Source: Thiomicrorhabdus sediminis
GTDB lineage: Bacteria; Pseudomonadota; Gammaproteobacteria; Thiomicrospirales; Thiomicrospiraceae
Reading direction: 5' to 3'
DNA: 64,000 bases
NCBI RefSeq assembly: GCF_005885815.1
Contig: NZ_CP040602.1
Span: 1,317,630-1,381,629 of the forward strand
The first letter of the stretch is position 1. Each line of letters opens with the position of its first letter. A program made the translations under genes and the position numbers. A model generated the notes under the pieces. The model was not told the DNA's origin. It saw only the letters and a list, made by a program, of their open reading frames with translations, and made no database searches. Positions 17,748 to 27,336 of this stretch are shown piece after piece.

Positions 17748-18985
17748 GCGACTCTTTCCTTCTGCTTATTCTTTTGCTCGGTTGACGGCGCGAAACCATC
17801 ACCAAAAATTAATGTATCTCGATAGGCCGTCATATCGTTTTGTGCGACCAAGTTATCAAATATCCAATTCGAACCGGTGACGTCGCCAAACATCACCACG
17901 CCTTGTATACGGTTGTCTTTTAAAACAATCTTGCGATAAATATTCTGTTGAAGGTCTTTAAAGACCAGAGATTCCGACTCTTCGGAATCGTTGAAGTCGC
18001 CTGCGGAAAACAGGCTGATGCCGGTAACTTTGAGTTTGGTAGAAATAAAGCTTCCCTGATAAACCGATTCACTGCCCGCCAAGTGTTCGGCTAACACCTG
18101 AGCCTGTTCATAAAGCGGTGCAACCAAGCCATAAAGCATACCTCGGTGCTCAACACACTCACCTAAGGCATAAATATTTTGTTCTGAGGTCTGTAGCTGA
18201 TCATTAACCAAAATGCCACGATTAACATCCAGACCGATTTTCTCGCCGATGGTTGCGTTCGGACGAATACCGACCGCCATCACCACCAAGTCGGTTTTCA
18301 AAACTCGGCCGTCGGCCATCTTCACCGCTTCAACCTGATCCTCGCCAACAATCTCAACGGTTTCCGCATTCATCGCAAACCTCATCCCTTGCTTGGTCAA
18401 GGATTCCTGCAATAAGGAACCTGAGATAGCATCCATCTGCATATTCATCAAGACATCGCCGCGATGCACGACAGTAACGTCCATGCCACGTTTGAGCAGG
18501 CCGTTAGCCGCTTCAAGTCCTAAAAGCCCACCGCCGATGACGACCGCTTTTTTATTCTGTAAGGAACTGTTAATCATCAGTTCGACATCACGAATATCAC
18601 GGAAAGCAACCACACCCGGTAGATCTTTACCCGGCACAGGTAGAATGAAGGGAGAAGAACCGGTCGCGATTACCAGCTTGTCATAGCTGTAATTTGCACC
18701 TAGATCGGTGGTAACGGTTTTATTGATTTTGTCGACAGCAACAATTGTTGTGCTGGAATGCAGATGAATATCACGCTTTTCGAACCAGTCATGGTCATGC
18801 GTCATAATGTCAGGAAGAACTTTCTCTCCTGCTAGCACAGGAGAAAGCATAATACGGTTGTAACCACCGTTGGGTTCCTTATTAAAAACCCTAATATCGA
18901 ATTGTTCGGGAGCCTCGTCAAGCAAGCGCTCTATAAAACGCGCTCCGACCATTCCAGAACCGATGACTATAAGTTTTTGCTTCAT
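17744..18985 (-). CDS. FAD/NAD(P)H-dependent oxidoreductase, NirB N-terminal paralogue (NasB-like)
   Basis: 413 residues aligning with only the flavoprotein part of NirB. It has FAD loop VIGSGMVGARFIERL, central NAD loop VIGGGLLGLEAANGL, the ATGSSPFILPVPG segment and the second FAD motif IYALGECVEHRG. It stops before the BFD and siroheme domains. It is the first gene of the nitrate operon and overlaps nirB by 4 bases. The likely role is to pass electrons from NAD(P)H to NasA, as NasB/NasC flavoproteins do; the alternative is an accessory reductase for NirB. The strong likeness to the N-terminus of NirB encoded next door suggests an old duplication. Confidence 0.87.
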   Translation of the reverse strand: MKQKLIVIGSGMVGARFIERLLDEAPEQFDIRVFNKEPNGGYNRIMLSPVLAGEKVLPDIMTHDHDWFEKRDIHLHSSTTIVAVDKINKTVTTDLGANYSYDKLVIATGSSPFILPVPGKDLPGVVAFRDIRDVELMINSSLQNKKAVVIGGGLLGLEAANGLLKRGMDVTVVHRGDVLMNMQMDAISGSLLQESLTKQGMRFAMNAETVEIVGEDQVEAVKMADGRVLKTDLVVMAVGIRPNATIGEKIGLDVNRGILVNDQLQTSEQNIYALGECVEHRGMLYGLVAPLYEQAQVLAEHLAGSESVYQGSFISTKLKVTGISLFSAGDFNDSEESESLVFKDLQQNIYRKIVLKDNRIQGVVMFGDVTGSNWIFDNLVAQNDMTAYRDTLIFGDGFAPSTEQKNKQKERVA

Positions 18986-19004
18986 TGCAACCCTTTATCA
19001 AAGT

Positions 19005-19028
19005 CCCGGAAAAACAATTATTGCCGGG
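19005..19028 (-). other. Leader hairpin before the nitrate operon
   Basis: CCCGG and CCGGG arms enclose an inner CAAT/ATTG pair in the ~95-nt leader between the sigma-54 promoter and the ATG at 18985. No T-run follows, so it is not a terminator. It ends about 20 bases before the start codon and might affect translation or mRNA stability. Confidence 0.35.
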
Positions 19029-19088
19029 CACAGTTATTCACTAATGCGATCCGACAACAGATCATTTAACTCAATTTTAATCACCAAT

Positions 19089-19105
19089 TAGCATCCTGTG
19101 TGCCA
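19089..19105 (-). promoter_or_regulatory. Sigma-54 promoter of the nitrate/nitrite operon
   Basis: On the minus strand the bases read TGGCACACAGGATGCTA. This is a TGGCAC-N5-ATGC match to the sigma-54 consensus TGGCAC-N5-TTGC, with GG (-24) and GC (-12) at the exact required spacing. Transcription would start near 19080, ~95 bases before the flavoprotein ATG. This fits nitrogen-limitation control through NtrC. Two TCGCACCAATT repeats ~85-120 bases upstream may be activator sites. Confidence 0.78.
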
Positions 19106-19189
19106 ACACACATAACCCAATGTTTTAATAGCATATATCTAAAAAAACCGCGCAAAAGGCTTGATTCAAGCCGCACAACAAAAGCAGTT

Positions 19190-19222
19190 TCGCACCAATT
19201 CAAATAAAAAGTCGCACCAATT
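19190..19222. repeat. Direct repeat TCGCACCAATT x2, candidate activator half-sites
   Basis: TCGCACCAATT occurs at 19190-19200 and 19212-19222, 22 bases apart (two helical turns), between the divergent nitrate operon and the NarK-type gene. GCACCA is the half-site of the NtrC consensus (TGCACC-N5-GGTGCA). Full palindromes are not present, so NtrC binding is a guess. Confidence 0.4.
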
Positions 19223-19386
19223 TAATTCAAAATATCCGCTACAGTGATGAACGACTTTTATTCAAGGTTGAAAAAACTCCTTATCTCTTTGATTTCGTTT
19301 CTTTTAAAGAAACATGGTGTTCGAATTTGCTTGTTCGGGGGTCATAACACTGATGTTATTCAGATATACATACAACGAGGTTTTTC

Positions 19387-20862
19387 ATGTCTATCGACCA
19401 TTCCAAATTCAACCTGCTGTCTTTCAGCGGTAACACCCGCATCCTGCATTTAACCTGGCTTGCGTTCTTTATGTCCTTTGTCGTTTGGCTAGGACTGGGG
19501 CCGATGATGCCTTTTATTCAAGAGGCACTACAACTTAGCTCACAACAGGCAAAAGTTCTGCTTATTCTTAATGTGGCCATGACCATTCCGGCGCGCATTA
19601 TTGTCGGTATACTGGTCGATAAATATGGCCCTAAAATCATGTATTCGGCGATTTTAATTCTTGGCGGCGCCATCAGCATTGCCTTTGCCTGGGCGCAAAC
19701 CTATGAAGAACTTGCCTTATTGCGTTTCTTGTCAGGCTTTATCGGTGCCGGCTTTGTGGTGGGTATCCGCATGATTTCAGAATGGTTCCCGGCCAAACAG
19801 ACCGGTATCGCTCAAGGTATCTATGGTGGTTGGGGCAACTTCGGTTCAGCCGGCGCGGCAATGACCTTGCCATTTATCGCTTCTTATTTTGGCACCGATG
19901 AAGGCTGGCGCATCGCCATCACCCTTGCCAGCTTCGTAGCGATTGCCTACGGGGTTATCTATTTCTTTAGTGTATCCGACACGCCAAAAGGTTCGACTTA
20001 CTTCAAGCCGAAAAAAACCGGTGCCATGGAAGTCACCTCCAAAGCAGATCTAGCACTTTATATTATTATGAATATCCCGTTATATCTTGCTCTTGGAGTT
20101 TTGACCTGGAAACTTTCTCCGCAAAATATGGGCTTAATTACCAGCGAAAGCACCTATGCAATCTATGTGATTCTGGGAGCAACCTATGCTTTTCAGATCA
20201 GCAAGATTTGGCAGATTAACAAGCACATCTTTAAAGAACCGGTTCCGCCGTTACATAGTTATAAATTCAAACAGGTGGCGATTCTGGACTGGGCCTATCT
20301 AGTCACTTTCGGAACCGAGCTGGCGGTAGTTTCCATGCTTGCCATGTTTTATGTATCCTGGTTTGAATTGCCAAAAATCACCGCCGCTTTATTAGCCGGC
20401 ATCTACCCTTTCATTAATCTGGTCGCACGTCCAGGCGGCGGCTGGATCAGTGATCGCTTTGGCCGACGTCGTACCCTATTGGTGATTTTTGCCGGAATTA
20501 CCGCAAGCTTTTTATTCCTTGGCAATGTCGATAAGAGCTGGTCGGTCGAATTGGTGGTGGCCATTACCATTATTGCCGGAATTTTCTCTAAGGCAGGCTC
20601 TGGTGCGGTCTATGCCATGGTGCCGTTAATCCAGCGCCGCATGACCGGGCAAATCGCCGGTATGGCCGGGGCTTACGGTAATGTCGGGGCGGTTCTGTTC
20701 TTAACCGTAAACAGCCTGGTCGATTACGATATGTTCTTTATGGTTATCGGTGTGGTTTCGGCTGCGGTGTTGACAATGATTGTCTTCTTCCTTGAAGAGC
20801 CGGAAGGCCAAATGACCGAAGTGTTACCGGACGGAACGGTACAATTGATTGATGTTAAATAA
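19387..20862 (+). CDS. narK: NarK-type nitrate/nitrite MFS transporter (NNP family)
   Basis: 491 residues with about 12 hydrophobic segments. The NNP-family signatures are visible: IRMISEWFPAKQTGIAQGIYG followed by GWGNFGSAGAA in TM5, and a second Gly-rich nitrate signature AGMAGAYGNVGAVLF in TM11. An MFS A-motif occurs as DKYGPK and DRFGRRR. It is transcribed away from the nir-nas operon, so it should import nitrate (and/or exchange nitrite) for assimilation. The start ATG follows a GAGG (CAACGAGGTTTTTC). A hairpin ATAACA-CTGA-TGTTAT lies 30-50 bases upstream of the start. Whether it should be called NarK, NasA-type permease or NrtP depends on phylogeny. Confidence 0.92.
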   Translation: MSIDHSKFNLLSFSGNTRILHLTWLAFFMSFVVWLGLGPMMPFIQEALQLSSQQAKVLLILNVAMTIPARIIVGILVDKYGPKIMYSAILILGGAISIAFAWAQTYEELALLRFLSGFIGAGFVVGIRMISEWFPAKQTGIAQGIYGGWGNFGSAGAAMTLPFIASYFGTDEGWRIAITLASFVAIAYGVIYFFSVSDTPKGSTYFKPKKTGAMEVTSKADLALYIIMNIPLYLALGVLTWKLSPQNMGLITSESTYAIYVILGATYAFQISKIWQINKHIFKEPVPPLHSYKFKQVAILDWAYLVTFGTELAVVSMLAMFYVSWFELPKITAALLAGIYPFINLVARPGGGWISDRFGRRRTLLVIFAGITASFLFLGNVDKSWSVELVVAITIIAGIFSKAGSGAVYAMVPLIQRRMTGQIAGMAGAYGNVGAVLFLTVNSLVDYDMFFMVIGVVSAAVLTMIVFFLEEPEGQMTEVLPDGTVQLIDVK

Positions 20863-20898
20863 CTCGATTAACCGGCAAAATTAGCTTAAAACCCAGAG

Positions 20899-20923
20899 AA
20901 AGCCAGTTTATACTGGCTTTTTT
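20899..20923 (+). terminator. Intrinsic terminator after the NarK-type gene
   Basis: AAAGCCAGT-TTAT-ACTGGCTTT followed by TTT; 9-bp perfect stem, 37 bases after the stop codon. Confidence 0.85.
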
Positions 20924-20960
20924 GCTATGGGGCAGTATCGTTTAAAGGATCACACCGTAG

Positions 20961-22673
20961 ATGACAAAACAGTTGAAAATCGATATCGGCCACTATAGTT
21001 CGGCCGGCATAAAAGCTGAAAACCAAGACTCTGTAAACTACTGCATTCCAACTGGTTCCACACTTGAAAGCAAAGGCATTGTCAGTGTTCTTGCCGATGG
21101 CGTCAGCAGCAGTGAAGCGGCCAAACAAGCCAGTGATACAGCGGTGAAAAGCTTTATCCATGACTTCTACTCTACTCCGGAAACCTGGAGCACCAAAAAG
21201 TCCTGTCAGCAAGTCATCAGCGCCATCAATTCCTGGCTCTACAAACAAGGCAGCACTCACGCAACCGAGCTCAGAGGCTGGGTCACGACCTTTGACGCGG
21301 TTATCTTTAAGTCAACCACCGCCTACCTGGTGCATGTTGGCGATTCCAGAATTTACCGCTTACGCGATGGTGACCTCAGTCTACTGAGCAAAGACCACAC
21401 CACCTGGATAAACAGCGATCGCAGCTATCTAAGCCGCGCTTTAGGTATCGATTCGATACTGCAGATCGATTTCAAACAACTCGAATTACAGCCGGGAGAT
21501 ATCTTTTTACAAACTTCCGATGGTGTCCATGACTTTATCAGCGATGCCGAAATCAGCGCTATTCTCGGCTCAACACACACGGCACAAGATAAATCGCAGC
21601 GCCTGGTGGAAAGAGCCATCGCCAATCAATCTGACGACAACCTAAGTGCGCAGGTCTCTGAGGTGATACAATTGCCGAGCGCTACCAAACAAGAAGTTTA
21701 TGAAAAGCTCAGCGAACTGCCGTTTCCACCTGAACTGCAACCGGGGATGAAAATCGATGGTTATGAAATCCTGCAAGAATTAAGCCTTTCGCCTCGCAGC
21801 CAGATTTATCTCGCCAGAGATATGGAAAATGACCAGGAACTGGTGTTAAAGACCCCTTCGAGCAATTACAGTGATGACCCTTGGTATCTTGACGGCTTTG
21901 TGCGTGAAGAATGGATTGGTCAACGCCTTACTCATCCGGGTTTAATGAAGACCTATAAATCACACAAGAGCAAACAGTTTCTCTATTTCACTACGGAATA
22001 TATCAAAGGCCAGACCCTACGCCAATGGATTAGTGAAAACCCTACCCCTGATATCAGCACGGTTCGCGATCTGATCTCACAATTAAGCAGTGCCTTGCGA
22101 GCAATGCATCGCCAAGATGTTATTCACCAAGATTTAAAGCCGGAAAACATTATGATCACCCCCGAAGGCCGCATTAAGATTATCGACTTCGGCGCAGTAC
22201 ATGCGGCCGGACTGGCCGAATTGGCAAGTGTATTACAACGCCAGCACCCTGAAGGCACACTGAACTATACCGCACCGGAATACCTTATGGGCGAACCGGG
22301 CAGCAAACGTTCGGATATTTTCTCTCTAGGCGTTATCTGCTATGAAATGTTCTGCGGGGCTTTGCCTTATGAAGAAAAAAAGGTCAATAAATTTCAGCTG
22401 AAAAGCTATCAGCATATGCGCTATATCCCCATACAAAAGCGGCGCAAAGAACTGCCATTATGGCTTGATCAGGTATTAAAAACAGCCTGTGCCGCCAATC
22501 CCGTCAAACGCTATAGTCTGCTCTCGGAATTTATTCACCAATTAAAGACCCCGCAAGACGTGAAGGTACAACAAGACTTTGAACCACTATTACAAAAAAA
22601 CCCGGTTCTGGTCTGGCAGCTGATCTCGCTCAGTTTATTGCTTACCCTGATTGCCAGTTTCTATTTTCGCTAA
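20961..22673 (+). CDS. PPM phosphatase - Ser/Thr protein kinase fusion protein
   Basis: 570 residues. Residues ~1-240 are a PP2C-type phosphatase with AGIKAENQDSV, VLADGVSSSE, LVHVGDSRIYRL, TSDGVHDF and SDDNLSAQV, all metal-binding Asp positions present. Residues ~265-520 are a Hanks-type kinase: LVLKT (Lys), HQDLKPENIM (catalytic loop with HQD for HRD), IIDFGA (DFG) and a GTLNYTAPEYLMG activation segment. A single TM helix sits at the very C-terminus (~548-567), so both domains should face the cytoplasm. It lies ~100 bases after the nitrate transporter gene. Such fusions recur next to narK-like genes in gammaproteobacteria, which suggests post-translational control of nitrate assimilation; the substrate is not known. 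Confidence 0.92.
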   Translation: MTKQLKIDIGHYSSAGIKAENQDSVNYCIPTGSTLESKGIVSVLADGVSSSEAAKQASDTAVKSFIHDFYSTPETWSTKKSCQQVISAINSWLYKQGSTHATELRGWVTTFDAVIFKSTTAYLVHVGDSRIYRLRDGDLSLLSKDHTTWINSDRSYLSRALGIDSILQIDFKQLELQPGDIFLQTSDGVHDFISDAEISAILGSTHTAQDKSQRLVERAIANQSDDNLSAQVSEVIQLPSATKQEVYEKLSELPFPPELQPGMKIDGYEILQELSLSPRSQIYLARDMENDQELVLKTPSSNYSDDPWYLDGFVREEWIGQRLTHPGLMKTYKSHKSKQFLYFTTEYIKGQTLRQWISENPTPDISTVRDLISQLSSALRAMHRQDVIHQDLKPENIMITPEGRIKIIDFGAVHAAGLAELASVLQRQHPEGTLNYTAPEYLMGEPGSKRSDIFSLGVICYEMFCGALPYEEKKVNKFQLKSYQHMRYIPIQKRRKELPLWLDQVLKTACAANPVKRYSLLSEFIHQLKTPQDVKVQQDFEPLLQKNPVLVWQLISLSLLLTLIASFYFR

Positions 22674-22675
22674 TC

Positions 22676-22704
22676 AAAAAGCCTGATTACATATCAGGCC
22701 TTTT
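22676..22704. terminator. Bidirectional intrinsic terminator between kinase/phosphatase gene and MCP gene
   Basis: AAAAAGCCTGAT-TACAT-ATCAGGCCTTTT; the stem is flanked by A-run and T-run, and the two genes converge on it. Confidence 0.85.
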
Positions 22705-22734
22705 CGCAAATGACGCGATTGAGTCCGCTTGGTA

Positions 22735-25353
22735 TTAACCGACTAACAGCAGCGGTTCTTCGATGCCATCAAGTAAATGCTCGTTCAACTTTAATAAAGC
22801 TTCATCCAGACGCAGAATCAAATCGACAAACTCATCCAGAACAAGGTCTTTCTGCTTTAATAAGCCGATACTTTTAGAATCGCCGGACGCCATTAAATTA
22901 AAGGCTTTTTCTACCGTTTCATGCACCTGTATATGCAAGCCGCACACTTGACTATAAACTTGATCTTGTTCAATCTCCGGACAGGCCTGCTTTAATTGCT
23001 GCAAAAACAGACCTAACTGACTCTTTTGCGGATAAATGGCTTGCGCCATATCCAGATCGGTTGCAATACCGTTCAAATAGGTTTGCACACTACTGCGCCA
23101 AACTCTCAGGTTCTGGCGGATATCAGACATTTTAAAGCCCAGATGATTAGCTCTTTGATCAATTAATTCCTTAGCCTTGAGCTCATCGATAATAAACTTA
23201 TCGGTCTGGTCGCCAAGCAGTTGCGCCTGCTCTCGTAAAGAATCCGCCGCCGCGCTGGATGCCTTGACCAATAGGGTATTACTTTGGATATTACTATCTA
23301 TCTTGGCGACCGCATTGGCAACCTCGGTAACCGAATGTTGCTGCTGTTCAATCGAACCTAACACCTTATCCATCGCCTGACCAATATTCTGCACCCGTTC
23401 TCCGACCGCATCAAAAGCCACTTGGGTTTCATGCACCTTGGTCACCCCTTGCTGAACCTTGTCTACCGAGGCTTCGATCAATTTACGGATATCATGCGAC
23501 GCATCGGCCGATTTCTGAGCCAAAGAACGCACCTCCGAGGCGACCACGGCAAAACCACGACCATGCTCACCGGCTCGCGCCGCTTCAACCGCCGCATTCA
23601 ATGCCAATAAGTTGGTTTGAAAAGCGATACCGTCAATCAAACTGATGATATTGGCTATTTTTTCCGATGTCTGCTCAATCTCTTCAATGGTGGCAATGGT
23701 TTCGTTCAGAGTCTGCTTGGCGCGCTGGCTTTCGGTTTCCGCCTGCTGTGTGGACTCGGTCACCTTGACCAGTTCTTGGGTGTTTTCGCGTTGCATCTGG
23801 CTCATATTCTGCATCGAAGCATTGACCTGCTCTAAAGTCGCTGCCGCCTGCTGCGTACGCACCGAAAGATCTTGCGAAGCATTAACCGATTCCTGCGCAG
23901 CCAAATTAACCTGTTCACCAGCGTGTTTGATATACAAGATAATCGAACTCAAATTATCCAAAGAGACATTGGTGGCAACCTTCATCGCAGCCAATGAACC
24001 CTGCAAATTTTTATCGACTCGACCACGGATATCCCCCACGGCTAACTGCGTCATGACAAAGACCATATTCTCAATGATCATATTCAACTCAGCTAGTAGC
24101 GAATTGATATTGTTGGAGGTATCCAGATAAAAGCCCGATAATCCCTGGGTATCGATACTTAAATCGGTATGGCCGCTTGAAGCCATTTCCAAGGTTAATT
24201 TTAAGTTACGTTCAATACTACGCTGCTGGGTCAAATCCGACCACTCGATCACCGAACCGATAGCTTCACCATCAACCCCGATAACCGGAATCACATTCAA
24301 ACTTAACTTCAGCCCTGAAACATTCAATTCACTTTGTTTGCTTTGCGATAAATCGGCAAAAAATTCATCCTCACAAATTTTGCCAACAGATTGTCCCACC
24401 ATGTTATTCACATCACCGCTAAAAGCAGAACTCTTCTGTTGAAAAACCGACTTTTTATCCTTAAAGAAACGCTGCATATTATCATTTAAATAAAGGATAT
24501 TCCGGTAACGGTCAACCAGCATGATATTAGTGGAAGCGCTATCCAAAGCGGACTTCAATCGCATAGAACTATTGAGTTTCTGTTGCGAGTCATCATAGAT
24601 CGCCCCCAATTGCACCTGCATCATCTTCACCGCGGAAACCAGCTTGCTCAAGGAGTGATTGCCATAAAAATTGACCTGCCCGCTAAAGTCGCCTTCACGC
24701 ATCTTATCGATCAGCAACTTGGCTTTACCCAGTCGGTTGAAAACATACCTTTTTCCCGCCATCGCATAAAACAGAAAACCTACCGATATCAATGCCACCG
24801 ACCATACCGGCAAGCTGATCAAACCGGCTTGTATAGCCGTTGCCAAAGTGCCAATAAAAGCAATCATTAGCAACATAAGGTTAATCGGGTGATAGCGGTT
24901 AAACAAACAAAGCTTATCCAATACACCGACTGTATAACCACTTTTGAGGGACTTGCTATTTTGCTTCAATTCACTATAAAGCCGTTCGGCCGATTCAATC
25001 TGCTCAGGTTGCAATGCGCTGCGCACCGATAGATAACCGATGACCTTGGAAGATTCAATCAGCGGGGTCATATTGTCCTGCACCCAATAAAAACTACCGT
25101 CCTGACAACGGTATTTGATCGGTTGCACCCAGGGACGGCCGCTTTTTAATGTTGACCACATGTCATCAATCACCATGGGTGGCACATCCTCATGCAGCAG
25201 CTCATGATGTTCACGTCCCAGCAATTGTGATTTTTGATAACCGCTCGCTAAACAAAAAGCCTCGTTTAGCTCAAAAATCTTTCCGTCCAAGTCGGTCTTG
25301 GAAACCATAGCGCCTAAATGACCGACATTTTTACCCAACTTCTCGTTTTGCAT
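22735..25353 (-). CDS. Methyl-accepting chemotaxis protein with PAS domains (Aer-like)
   Basis: 872 residues. An N-terminal PAS (~15-120, with [14 protein letters not shown]-like pattern and [10 protein letters not shown]) precedes two closely spaced TM helices (~157-200). A HAMP-like region, a second PAS (~265-385) and another linker follow. The signalling domain (~475-735) has the conserved hairpin tip [20 protein letters not shown]. There is no periplasmic domain, so it should sense something cytoplasmic or the redox state. A ~130-residue C-terminal extension has W, Cys and HxxxH positions that recall a CZB zinc domain, but the first His is missing. It sits between nrtC and the phosphatase-kinase gene, so a nitrate or energy-taxis role is possible but unproven. 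Confidence 0.92.
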   Translation of the reverse strand: MQNEKLGKNVGHLGAMVSKTDLDGKIFELNEAFCLASGYQKSQLLGREHHELLHEDVPPMVIDDMWSTLKSGRPWVQPIKYRCQDGSFYWVQDNMTPLIESSKVIGYLSVRSALQPEQIESAERLYSELKQNSKSLKSGYTVGVLDKLCLFNRYHPINLMLLMIAFIGTLATAIQAGLISLPVWSVALISVGFLFYAMAGKRYVFNRLGKAKLLIDKMREGDFSGQVNFYGNHSLSKLVSAVKMMQVQLGAIYDDSQQKLNSSMRLKSALDSASTNIMLVDRYRNILYLNDNMQRFFKDKKSVFQQKSSAFSGDVNNMVGQSVGKICEDEFFADLSQSKQSELNVSGLKLSLNVIPVIGVDGEAIGSVIEWSDLTQQRSIERNLKLTLEMASSGHTDLSIDTQGLSGFYLDTSNNINSLLAELNMIIENMVFVMTQLAVGDIRGRVDKNLQGSLAAMKVATNVSLDNLSSIILYIKHAGEQVNLAAQESVNASQDLSVRTQQAAATLEQVNASMQNMSQMQRENTQELVKVTESTQQAETESQRAKQTLNETIATIEEIEQTSEKIANIISLIDGIAFQTNLLALNAAVEAARAGEHGRGFAVVASEVRSLAQKSADASHDIRKLIEASVDKVQQGVTKVHETQVAFDAVGERVQNIGQAMDKVLGSIEQQQHSVTEVANAVAKIDSNIQSNTLLVKASSAAADSLREQAQLLGDQTDKFIIDELKAKELIDQRANHLGFKMSDIRQNLRVWRSSVQTYLNGIATDLDMAQAIYPQKSQLGLFLQQLKQACPEIEQDQVYSQVCGLHIQVHETVEKAFNLMASGDSKSIGLLKQKDLVLDEFVDLILRLDEALLKLNEHLLDGIEEPLLLVG

Positions 25354-25410
25354 AGCATTCCTTTACACATGCACTGCCGTGAATTCACGAATTAGATTAT
25401 TGACAAACAC

Positions 25411-25434
25411 AAATGGCGAGCCCTGCTCGCCATT
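25411..25434 (-). terminator. Hairpin after nrtC, probable operon terminator
   Basis: A perfect 10-bp stem AAATGGCGAG/CTCGCCATTT with a short loop lies 46-69 bases past the nrtC stop, followed on the minus strand by a T-rich but interrupted tail. It is also in the 5' region of the MCP gene. Confidence 0.65.
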
Positions 25435-25479
25435 TGGTCCCTCTTCGGTTCAAAAACCGTTGTAAGCGCAAAGCTTTTC

Positions 25480-26274
25480 TTAATGCTCCACCTTGCGTTG
25501 CTTTTCATACAAGAAACGTAGCACTTCAGAGCGATAATGGTTGTAGGTAGGGTCATCGGCCAAGGCCAAACGATCACGCGGGTGAGGTAAATCAACCTTT
25601 AGAATCTCACCGATTGTCGCCGCCGGACCATTCGTCATCATCACAATTCGATCGGACAGCAACACCGCTTCGTCAACATCGTGGGTAATCATAATGACGG
25701 TGTTATTCAAATCCTTTTGAATCTCCATCAATGAATCCTGCAAATGCGCTCGGGTTAAGGCATCCAGAGCACCAAACGGCTCGTCCATCAGCATGATTTT
25801 TGGCTGCATCGACAAGGCGCGGGCAATCCCGACTCGCTGCTTCATTCCGCCGGAGATTTCATCCGGGCGCTTGTGCATGGCATGATCCATATGCACCAAC
25901 TTCAAATTATGTTCGATCCAATCCTTTTTCTCGGCCGGGCTTTTCGTGTTTTTAAACACCTGATCCACCGCCAGCTCGACATTTTCATAAGCCGAAAGCC
26001 AAGGTAAAAGTGAATGGTTCTGGAAAACCACCGCTCTTTCCGGTCCCGGTGAATTCACTTCACGACCATCCAGCAAAACCCCGCCTTCGGAGGCCTCATA
26101 AAGACCGGCAACAATATTCAGTACCGTTGACTTACCGCAACCTGAATGACCGATCAGCGAGATGAACTCACCTTGTTCAATCTTTAAATTGATATCTCTA
26201 AGCGCTCTAAAAGGCCCTTTCGGTGTTGGAAACTCAATCCCAACATCCGTTAACTCTAAATGTACTTCTGACAT
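25480..26274 (-). CDS. nrtC: Nitrate ABC transporter ATP-binding protein (NrtC/NrtD type)
   Basis: 264 residues, a single ABC ATPase. It has Walker A GHSGCGKST (~42-50), Q-loop (VVFQNHSLLPWL), signature ISGGMKQRVGIARAL, Walker B IMLMDEPFGALD and the switch His in ITHDVDEA. It lacks the substrate-binding-like domain that cyanobacterial NrtC carries at its C-terminus, so it is of the NrtD/NasD length. It powers nitrate uptake with NrtA and NrtB, and is the last gene of nrtABC, 23 bases after nrtB. Members of this family also transport cyanate, taurine or bicarbonate; the adjacent NrtA and NasST settle on nitrate. Confidence 0.93.
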   Translation of the reverse strand: MSEVHLELTDVGIEFPTPKGPFRALRDINLKIEQGEFISLIGHSGCGKSTVLNIVAGLYEASEGGVLLDGREVNSPGPERAVVFQNHSLLPWLSAYENVELAVDQVFKNTKSPAEKKDWIEHNLKLVHMDHAMHKRPDEISGGMKQRVGIARALSMQPKIMLMDEPFGALDALTRAHLQDSLMEIQKDLNNTVIMITHDVDEAVLLSDRIVMMTNGPAATIGEILKVDLPHPRDRLALADDPTYNHYRSEVLRFLYEKQRKVEH

Positions 26275-26297
26275 GTCTAATTCTCCTCAATCTTGCT

Positions 26298-27305
26298 TTA
26301 GCGGATATCCGCCGACTTATCCCATGAAACCGCTTTTTGAAGCACTAACATGCCGCGATCTAAGAAGAACCCCACAATACCGATAACAATTACGGCCGCC
26401 ATAATGCGTCCCAGAGAATCCGAACTGCCATTTTGGAACTCATCCCACACAAACTTACCTAAACCAGGATTCTGAGCCAACATTTCCGCGGCGATCAATA
26501 CCATCCAGGCAATACCCAAAGAGATACGCAGACCAGTGAACATCATCGGAATCGAGCATGGCAAAACAATCTTGCGAACATGTGTCCACCAGCTTAGGCT
26601 CAATACCTGACTGACGTTTTTCAAGTCTTGGGTAACGGTCGCGACACCGGCAGCCGTGTTAATAATGGTTGGCCACAAACAGCACAGCAACACGGTAAAC
26701 ATTGAGTTCAAGAACGCCTTATCAAACATCGGATCGTCGGTGACATACATCGCAGAAACCACCATGGTTACCAAAGGCAGCCATGCCAAAGGTGAGACCG
26801 GTTTAAATACCTGAATCAAAGGGTTTACTGCGGCATAGGCGTTGCTGCTCAGGCCGATAACAATACCGATTGGAATCGCGATAATCGACGCTAGAATGAA
26901 ACCACTCATGACCGTAATCAAACTGCGACCGATCTGGTCAAAAAATGTTGGCGGCCCAGTGTATTCACGTACACGTGGTTCATAATCCGGATCTTTAGCC
27001 ACGCGTGCCGCATTTCGCTCTTCCTGACGCTGATAAAACTCTTGTTCTTTTAGAGCCTCGGCGTCTGCCTCTTCACTTAAGGCTTGGAACTGCTCATAAG
27101 TTTGAACCGGTCCAGGAAATTGCCCTAGAGAGGTCTGAATATTTGATGCGGCACCCTGCCACAACAATAAGAAAATTAGGATACCGGCCAAAGGCAGGCC
27201 GACCATTTTGACAATGGTATTGATCTGACCTTTACGGTCTTCACCAATGATCAATTTATAGAAGGGCTCAATAATTGCCCACTTTAAAGGGTTCATAAAC
27301 TTCAC
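26298..27305 (-). CDS. nrtB: Nitrate ABC transporter permease NrtB
   Basis: 335 residues with an N-terminal TM helix (~32-50), a long hydrophilic loop with a repeated charged stretch (~65-115), and then the BPD-type permease core (~135-325). The EAA-like loop GIAWMVLIAAEMLAQNPGLG is the contact site for the ATPase. The hydrophilic insertion after TM1 is typical for NrtB. It forms the membrane channel for nitrate supplied by NrtA. The gap to nrtA (64 bases) contains a hairpin. Confidence 0.94.
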   Translation of the reverse strand: MKFMNPLKWAIIEPFYKLIIGEDRKGQINTIVKMVGLPLAGILIFLLLWQGAASNIQTSLGQFPGPVQTYEQFQALSEEADAEALKEQEFYQRQEERNAARVAKDPDYEPRVREYTGPPTFFDQIGRSLITVMSGFILASIIAIPIGIVIGLSSNAYAAVNPLIQVFKPVSPLAWLPLVTMVVSAMYVTDDPMFDKAFLNSMFTVLLCCLWPTIINTAAGVATVTQDLKNVSQVLSLSWWTHVRKIVLPCSIPMMFTGLRISLGIAWMVLIAAEMLAQNPGLGKFVWDEFQNGSSDSLGRIMAAVIVIGIVGFFLDRGMLVLQKAVSWDKSADIR

Positions 27306-27336
27306 CTTTAATCGTTACGAAGATTTGTTTAAAAGA

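Noticed and set aside
19323-19342. Possible sigma-54 promoter for the NarK-type gene (TGGTGT...TTTGC)
   Set aside because: The distance between GG and GC is one base too long, which is not tolerated by sigma-54.
22735-23130. C-terminal extension of the chemoreceptor as a standard CZB zinc domain
   Set aside because: The HxxW start lacks its His and the Cys position is off, so a firm domain call is not justified.
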